From an uncultured Draconibacterium sp. (lineage in GTDB: Bacteria > Bacteroidota > Bacteroidia > Bacteroidales > Prolixibacteraceae), in assembly GCF_963675065.1 (NCBI RefSeq), contig NZ_OY775906.1, forward strand, positions 1,962,001 through 2,026,000: a stretch of DNA of 64,000 nt. The letters run 5' to 3'. The position numbers and the translations under genes were made by a program. This document shows, one piece after another, positions 60,110-64,000 of this stretch. The notes under the pieces were generated by a model. It did not search any database, was not told the origin of the DNA, and saw only the letters and a list, made by a program, of their open reading frames with translations. Numbering within the stretch: the first letter of the stretch is position 1; each line of letters opens with the position of its first letter.

Positions 60110-60699
60110 ATTTTTCGTTTTAGTATTCAAAAGTAGAAAAAAGTTCAATCGTATTGTGTTAACTATGGTTTGGTTGAGAGTTTTCGAACTGCATGTGGGA
60201 TTTTTACCGGAAAGACAAGTAAAAGAGAACAGGTAGAAAGAGAACTGTTATAAATGTTAATGCGACCATGAATTCCCAACCTCCCAATAAAATCAATAGC
60301 TACAGCTGCAATATCTTAAGATAGGATGGTGATATCCTTGGATAGGATGATAATGCCGTCACTTTCACACCCATTCAATTTATTAAAAGAGTTTTATAAC
60401 AGGATTTCTCCTTCATATTTACTGACTAAACACTTCTTATTTGCCTATTTTATATAGGCAATTCACTGAATATGTCGTTTTTACAATCATAAAAAGTTAA
60501 AAAGATGGTTAGAAGTGTAAAATGAATTGAGAATAATATATATTTGTTTTTAGGACGCAATACGATATTTTATAAGAAGTTAAAAAAGAACAGGGTTTTT
60601 ACACGTATCAGTGTATTTTACCAGAATACGGGTACGTGTGGTAAAGTCTCTTCAAGTTGCAGTCTGTGTAAATTATTGTTTAACTAAAATGAATGTATT
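60110..60699. other. Gene-free spacer with a 21-bp tandem repeat
   Basis: About 590 bp between divergent genes. Two 21-bp direct units lie at about 60311-60352, each with a 12-bp dyad, TATCTTAAGATA (60312-60323) and TATCCTTGGATA (60333-60344), followed by GGATG. Two helical turns apart, they look like paired binding sites. The rest is AT-rich and featureless. Confidence 0.5.
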
Positions 60700-61068
60700 A
60701 TGAAACGAATTTTAGTGGCAGAAGACAACAGATTAATTCTGGAGACCGTTGCGCATAGTTTATCCAGAGAAGGCTATGAAATTATTAAAGCCGAAGATGG
60801 AAAAGACTGCTTATCAAAGCTCGAAAGCAATGAGGTGGATTTGCTGATCACCGATCTGTATATGCCAAATGTAAATGGTCTTGAAGTAATTTCGAAATTA
60901 CACGAATTTTATAAAAAGTTAATTCCGGTAATGGTTTTATCGGCGGTAGGAGCTGAAGAAAGTGTGATGAAAGCTTTTGATCTTGGTGCCGATGATTACA
61001 TGGTAAAACCTTTTAGCCTGATTGAACTAAATATGAGGGTAAAAAGACTATTATCTGCCAGGAAATAG
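60700..61068 (+). CDS. CheY-like single-domain response regulator
   Basis: A 122-residue receiver without an output domain. Acidic pair ILVAEDNRLIL, phospho-acceptor Asp52 in LLITDLYMPNVNGLEV, Ser81 in VLSAVG and Lys103 in YMVKPFS are all present. It is the first gene of an operon with a HEAT-repeat membrane protein and a GT2 synthase. It presumably controls their activity by protein contact when phosphorylated (inference). No kinase gene is adjacent. Confidence 0.93.
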   Translation: MKRILVAEDNRLILETVAHSLSREGYEIIKAEDGKDCLSKLESNEVDLLITDLYMPNVNGLEVISKLHEFYKKLIPVMVLSAVGAEESVMKAFDLGADDYMVKPFSLIELNMRVKRLLSARK

Positions 61069-61100
61069 TATATTTAGTTTCAAATAGCAACTCGTAATCA

Positions 61101-62561
61101 ATGCGACATATCAGTTTTGCGATTAATCAGTTGATCGCAAATAGTTTTATATTTCTATGTATCGTTACTTTCCCTCAAGCCGCTCAGGCGAAGCACCTGT
61201 TGTTTGTGCAACCGGGAATTTCAATTCAACAACCCGATACCATTGAAAATCCTGAGGCTAAAAATGCTGTTATTGCCCCTACTCCGGAAGCAACAGTTGA
61301 AAATCAGGAATTAAATTCTACTGATACCATTCCTTTAAACAAAACAATTTCTTTTTCAGAAAAACAAAAGCAGCTTGAACATTCGGTACTTAGTATTTTT
61401 GTTTCAAATGAAAAAATTGAGCAATTAAAAACCAAGCTGATTGAATACGGTGAACAACATTTACCGTGGAAAGCAAGAAAGGTTTACTTCGAGGTAATCG
61501 AAAAAGTTTTTGATTATTCCATATTGTTGCTTTTTGCTGCTCTGATTTTATTCTTTATCACAAACATTGCAATTGTACTGTTTACTTTAAATTATACCAT
61601 CAAAAGAAAAAATCAAAAGGGAAGGTTCGAACGGATTTATGGAAAAATGTACGAAGAAGTGATTATGGATTACATTTTCGGCAACATTGACTGGGAAAAA
61701 GCACTGATTAAACTCAAAAAAATTAAAAACAAAGCCAACCGAAGAATTCTAATCTCGGTTCTTATGAATTTCAAAGCCAACTTTAAAGGCGAGCTCGAAA
61801 ATTTTATTCCTGAGATTTATTTGAAATTAAACCTGCAAAAAGATTCGCTTAAGCTGGCCAAATCGCGACACAGCCATAAAAAGGTAATGGGGATTATGGA
61901 ACTAACACACCTTTATCCGCAGGGTGCAAAAGGAATGATTAGCACTTTGATTAACGACCCGAACGATTATGTTCGCACAGAAGCACAAATTGCATATGTT
62001 ACCTTAAACAACGAAAATCCGTTTAGCTTTTTTGATAACCTAAAACAGCCATTTGCCAAATGGGCGCAATTGTCGGTGTTTTATCTCATCCGGCTCAACC
62101 AAATACCAGTGCCGGCTTTTGCCCGGTTTCTTTCTTTTAAACATTACAACATCCGGAATTTCAGCCTGAAGATGATTACTTTTTTTCAGCAGCTTGAAGA
62201 TGTTTCGGAAGTGATAAAAATGGCGGATAGTGAGATGGAAGAGACCCGGTTTCTGGCGTACAAAGCCATTAACGACCTTCGCTTATACGACAGCCGCGAA
62301 TTGATAAAAAAGAAATTTGATGGCGAAACAAAACGCAATAAACTTGAAATTCTGAAAGCATTTAAAAATATTGGCGATACGGATGATTTTGCTTTTCTTG
62401 AAGAGGTGATGATATCCGGTTCAATATCGTTAAAGCTGGAAGCATGTCGCTCGGTGTATTACATGAGTGAAGAAAGCAGAGACAAAATTAGTAAGCATAC
62501 AAAAAAAGAAATACCGGAACTTGAACTTTTATTAGCTCATGTAAAGGATCCGCGAAATTAG
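61101..62561 (+). CDS. HEAT-repeat membrane protein of an exopolysaccharide-type operon
   Basis: A 486-residue protein. A signal or anchor segment (SFIFLCIVTFPQAAQA) is followed by a low-complexity Glu/Thr-rich stretch to about 95, a charged helix, one clear transmembrane helix (about 137-162: SILLLFAALILFFITNIAIV), and then a cytoplasmic region of HEAT-like helical repeats to the end (for example LKLNLQKDSLKLAKSRHSHK, and KAFKNIGDTDDFAFLEEVMI). It lies 32 bp after the response regulator gene and 3 bp before the GT2 gene. It may link the regulator to the synthase as a scaffold (inference). Confidence 0.75.
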   Translation: MRHISFAINQLIANSFIFLCIVTFPQAAQAKHLLFVQPGISIQQPDTIENPEAKNAVIAPTPEATVENQELNSTDTIPLNKTISFSEKQKQLEHSVLSIFVSNEKIEQLKTKLIEYGEQHLPWKARKVYFEVIEKVFDYSILLLFAALILFFITNIAIVLFTLNYTIKRKNQKGRFERIYGKMYEEVIMDYIFGNIDWEKALIKLKKIKNKANRRILISVLMNFKANFKGELENFIPEIYLKLNLQKDSLKLAKSRHSHKKVMGIMELTHLYPQGAKGMISTLINDPNDYVRTEAQIAYVTLNNENPFSFFDNLKQPFAKWAQLSVFYLIRLNQIPVPAFARFLSFKHYNIRNFSLKMITFFQQLEDVSEVIKMADSEMEETRFLAYKAINDLRLYDSRELIKKKFDGETKRNKLEILKAFKNIGDTDDFAFLEEVMISGSISLKLEACRSVYYMSEESRDKISKHTKKEIPELELLLAHVKDPRN

Positions 62562-62564
62562 TAT

Positions 62565-63989
62565 ATGGGAATTGTAAGGATAATAATCGAATCGTTATTT
62601 CTGATTTATACAATTGGTATTTTCAGTTTTTATTTTTGGCTTGCCATTGTTTCGGCCAGAGAATTGATACGAAATGTTCGCGAAGCTAAAACCACCAACT
62701 TCGATGCGCTTCTGTCTTCTCCATTTGCTCCCAAAATTTCGCTTTTAGCACCGGCATTCAACGAATCGCTTACCATTGTCGACAACATAAAAGCACTGCT
62801 TGGGCTGTATTATCAGAATTTCGAGATAATTGTTATTAACGATGGCAGCAAAGACGATTCGCTGGAGAAAACAATTGCTGCATTCGATCTCGAGAAAGTA
62901 CCTTTTGCGATTGATTACCAGATACAGTGCCAGGAGATTCTTGGGGTGTATAAATCGCGGGCAAAGGCTTACTCGAACCTTACTGTAGTTGATAAACGCA
63001 ATGGAGGAAAAGCCGATGCTCTAAATGCAGGAATTAACATTGCCAAAGGCGATTATTTTATATCAATTGATGTGGATTCGATTATCGATCCGCACGCCCT
63101 GAAAAAGCTGATAAAACCCTTCCTTGAAGCAAGCGACAAAAAGGTTATTGCCGCCGGTGGTGTAATTCAAATTGCCAATTCGTGTATAATCGAAAACGGG
63201 CAGTTGGTGGAAGTAAATGTTCCCAGCAAACTTATTCCCCGTTTCCAGGTCATCGAATACAGCCGTTCGTTTCTGATGGGAAGGCTGGCCTGGAGCCGCC
63301 TCGATGGTTTATTGCTAATATCGGGGGCACTGGGTCTTTTTGACAAGGAAGTGGTTATAAACTGCGGCGGCTACTACACCAAAACAGTTGGCGAAGATAT
63401 GGAGTTGGTAGTACGCATGCGCAAGTACATGGCCAACCAGGGGATAAAATACAAGGTGGTTTATATTTCTGATCCCTTGTGCTGGACCGAAGCACCTTCA
63501 ACCCTTAAAGTACTCGGATCACAGCGAAACCGATGGACACGCGGCACAATTGATACCATAATGCTTCACCGCGAAATTTTTATGAATCCAAAGTTTGGTT
63601 TTATGGGTATGGTTTCGCACCCCTACTGGGTGTTTTTCGAATGGCTGGCCCCGATTGTTGAATTTTTAGGCATATTTTATTTTATTACTATAGCCTTGCT
63701 TGGGCTGGCCGACTGGTCGTTTTTTTACGTGATGTTTGGTTTTATATACTTTTTTGCAATTATGATTTCGACCTATGCCATCCTTTTCGACCATCTTTCT
63801 TACAACCGCTACAAGAAAAAACGAATGATAATAAAGTTGCTAATGACAACCTGGCTCGAGCCGTTTATCTACCATCCTTTAATTGTGTATTGGGGGCTCC
63901 GGGGAAATTACGATTACTTTATAAAAAAGAAAAAATCGTGGGGGAAAATGACACGTGCCGGCTTTGACATTTCGAAACAAAAAAAATAA
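62565..63989 (+). CDS. Processive GT2 glycosyltransferase (PgaC/HasA-like polysaccharide synthase)
   Basis: A 474-residue inner-membrane synthase that polymerises a beta-linked sugar chain from UDP-sugars and moves it through the membrane. Helix 1 is at about 5-33; the catalytic domain has VINDGSKDDSLEK, KNGGKADALNAG-like KRNGGKADALNAG, the DxD-type ISIDVDSI, GEDMELVVRMR and the product-binding QRNRWTRG (QxxRW). At least three helices follow (340-425). It overlaps nothing and follows the HEAT-repeat gene by 3 bp. The polymer is not identifiable from sequence; poly-N-acetylglucosamine and hyaluronan-like chains are made by related enzymes. Confidence 0.92.
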   Translation: MGIVRIIIESLFLIYTIGIFSFYFWLAIVSARELIRNVREAKTTNFDALLSSPFAPKISLLAPAFNESLTIVDNIKALLGLYYQNFEIIVINDGSKDDSLEKTIAAFDLEKVPFAIDYQIQCQEILGVYKSRAKAYSNLTVVDKRNGGKADALNAGINIAKGDYFISIDVDSIIDPHALKKLIKPFLEASDKKVIAAGGVIQIANSCIIENGQLVEVNVPSKLIPRFQVIEYSRSFLMGRLAWSRLDGLLLISGALGLFDKEVVINCGGYYTKTVGEDMELVVRMRKYMANQGIKYKVVYISDPLCWTEAPSTLKVLGSQRNRWTRGTIDTIMLHREIFMNPKFGFMGMVSHPYWVFFEWLAPIVEFLGIFYFITIALLGLADWSFFYVMFGFIYFFAIMISTYAILFDHLSYNRYKKKRMIIKLLMTTWLEPFIYHPLIVYWGLRGNYDYFIKKKKSWGKMTRAGFDISKQKK

Positions 63990-64000
63990 AATACAGTGAG

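Overview
The window looks like a piece of a Bacteroidota chromosome, probably a free-living polysaccharide degrader of the Marinilabiliales/Prolixibacteraceae kind (inference from gene content, not a species call). Signs are the TAnnTTTG type -7 promoter elements, the near absence of Shine-Dalgarno sequences, LytTR two-component and NUDIX-type sugar regulators, a DUF5916 outer-membrane protein, many secreted glycan-active enzymes and dispersed palindromic repeats with TGTCATTTCGA arms. No tRNA, rRNA, CRISPR array, insertion sequence or phage gene was seen.

1-25.9 kb is a deoxysugar region. It holds the start of a secreted GH3 glycosidase with a divergent NUDIX-type regulator, then an L-fucose operon (fucI, fucK, a RhaD-type aldolase, a Bcr/CflA-type MFS pump) with a divergent AraC regulator. 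Next comes a six-gene operon (E2, E3 and fused E1 of a 2-oxoacid dehydrogenase complex, a PHP hydrolase, a class II aldolase fused to a short-chain dehydrogenase, and a SorE-like dehydrogenase) facing a divergent GntR regulator. Palindromes that overlap the operon promoter are probably its operators. An L-rhamnose operon (rhaT, rhaM, rhaA, FGGY kinase) with its own AraC regulator and a second NUDIX regulator follow. Fucose and rhamnose would both give ketose-1-phosphates, cleaved to DHAP and L-lactaldehyde; the six-gene operon looks like an oxidative extension or a separate pathway that I cannot name.

25.9-37 kb holds a TetR-controlled ABC exporter with two operator copies around its promoter, a LytTR two-component pair facing a small ExbB/MotA-like membrane protein, a secreted esterase, a DUF5995 protein and two histidine-degradation genes (hutI, ftcD). 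Three copies of a dispersed palindrome lie within 2.9 kb here.

37-47.4 kb is an accessory region with NTF2-like lipoproteins, one frameshifted lipoprotein relic, and two paralogous regulators of unusual build (DUF4242-like domain, degenerate nucleotide-cyclase-like domain, AraC DNA-binding domain). The second paralog sits in a redox cluster of aldo/keto reductase, cupin and FAD-linked oxidase. 47.4-49.6 kb carries two AT-rich genes, one with a PD-(D/E)XK-like pattern and one SUKH-like, separated by imperfect palindromes that resemble integron attC sites.

49.6-64 kb has a GH5 glycosidase, a PIG-L deacetylase, a CE15 glucuronoyl esterase, a relic of a second PIG-L gene, a lipoprotein with two NTF2-like domains, a non-coding kilobase rich in hairpins, a DEAD-box helicase with a cold-shock protein, a DUF5916 protein, and an operon of CheY-like regulator, HEAT-repeat membrane protein and processive GT2 glycosyltransferase that probably makes an exopolysaccharide.
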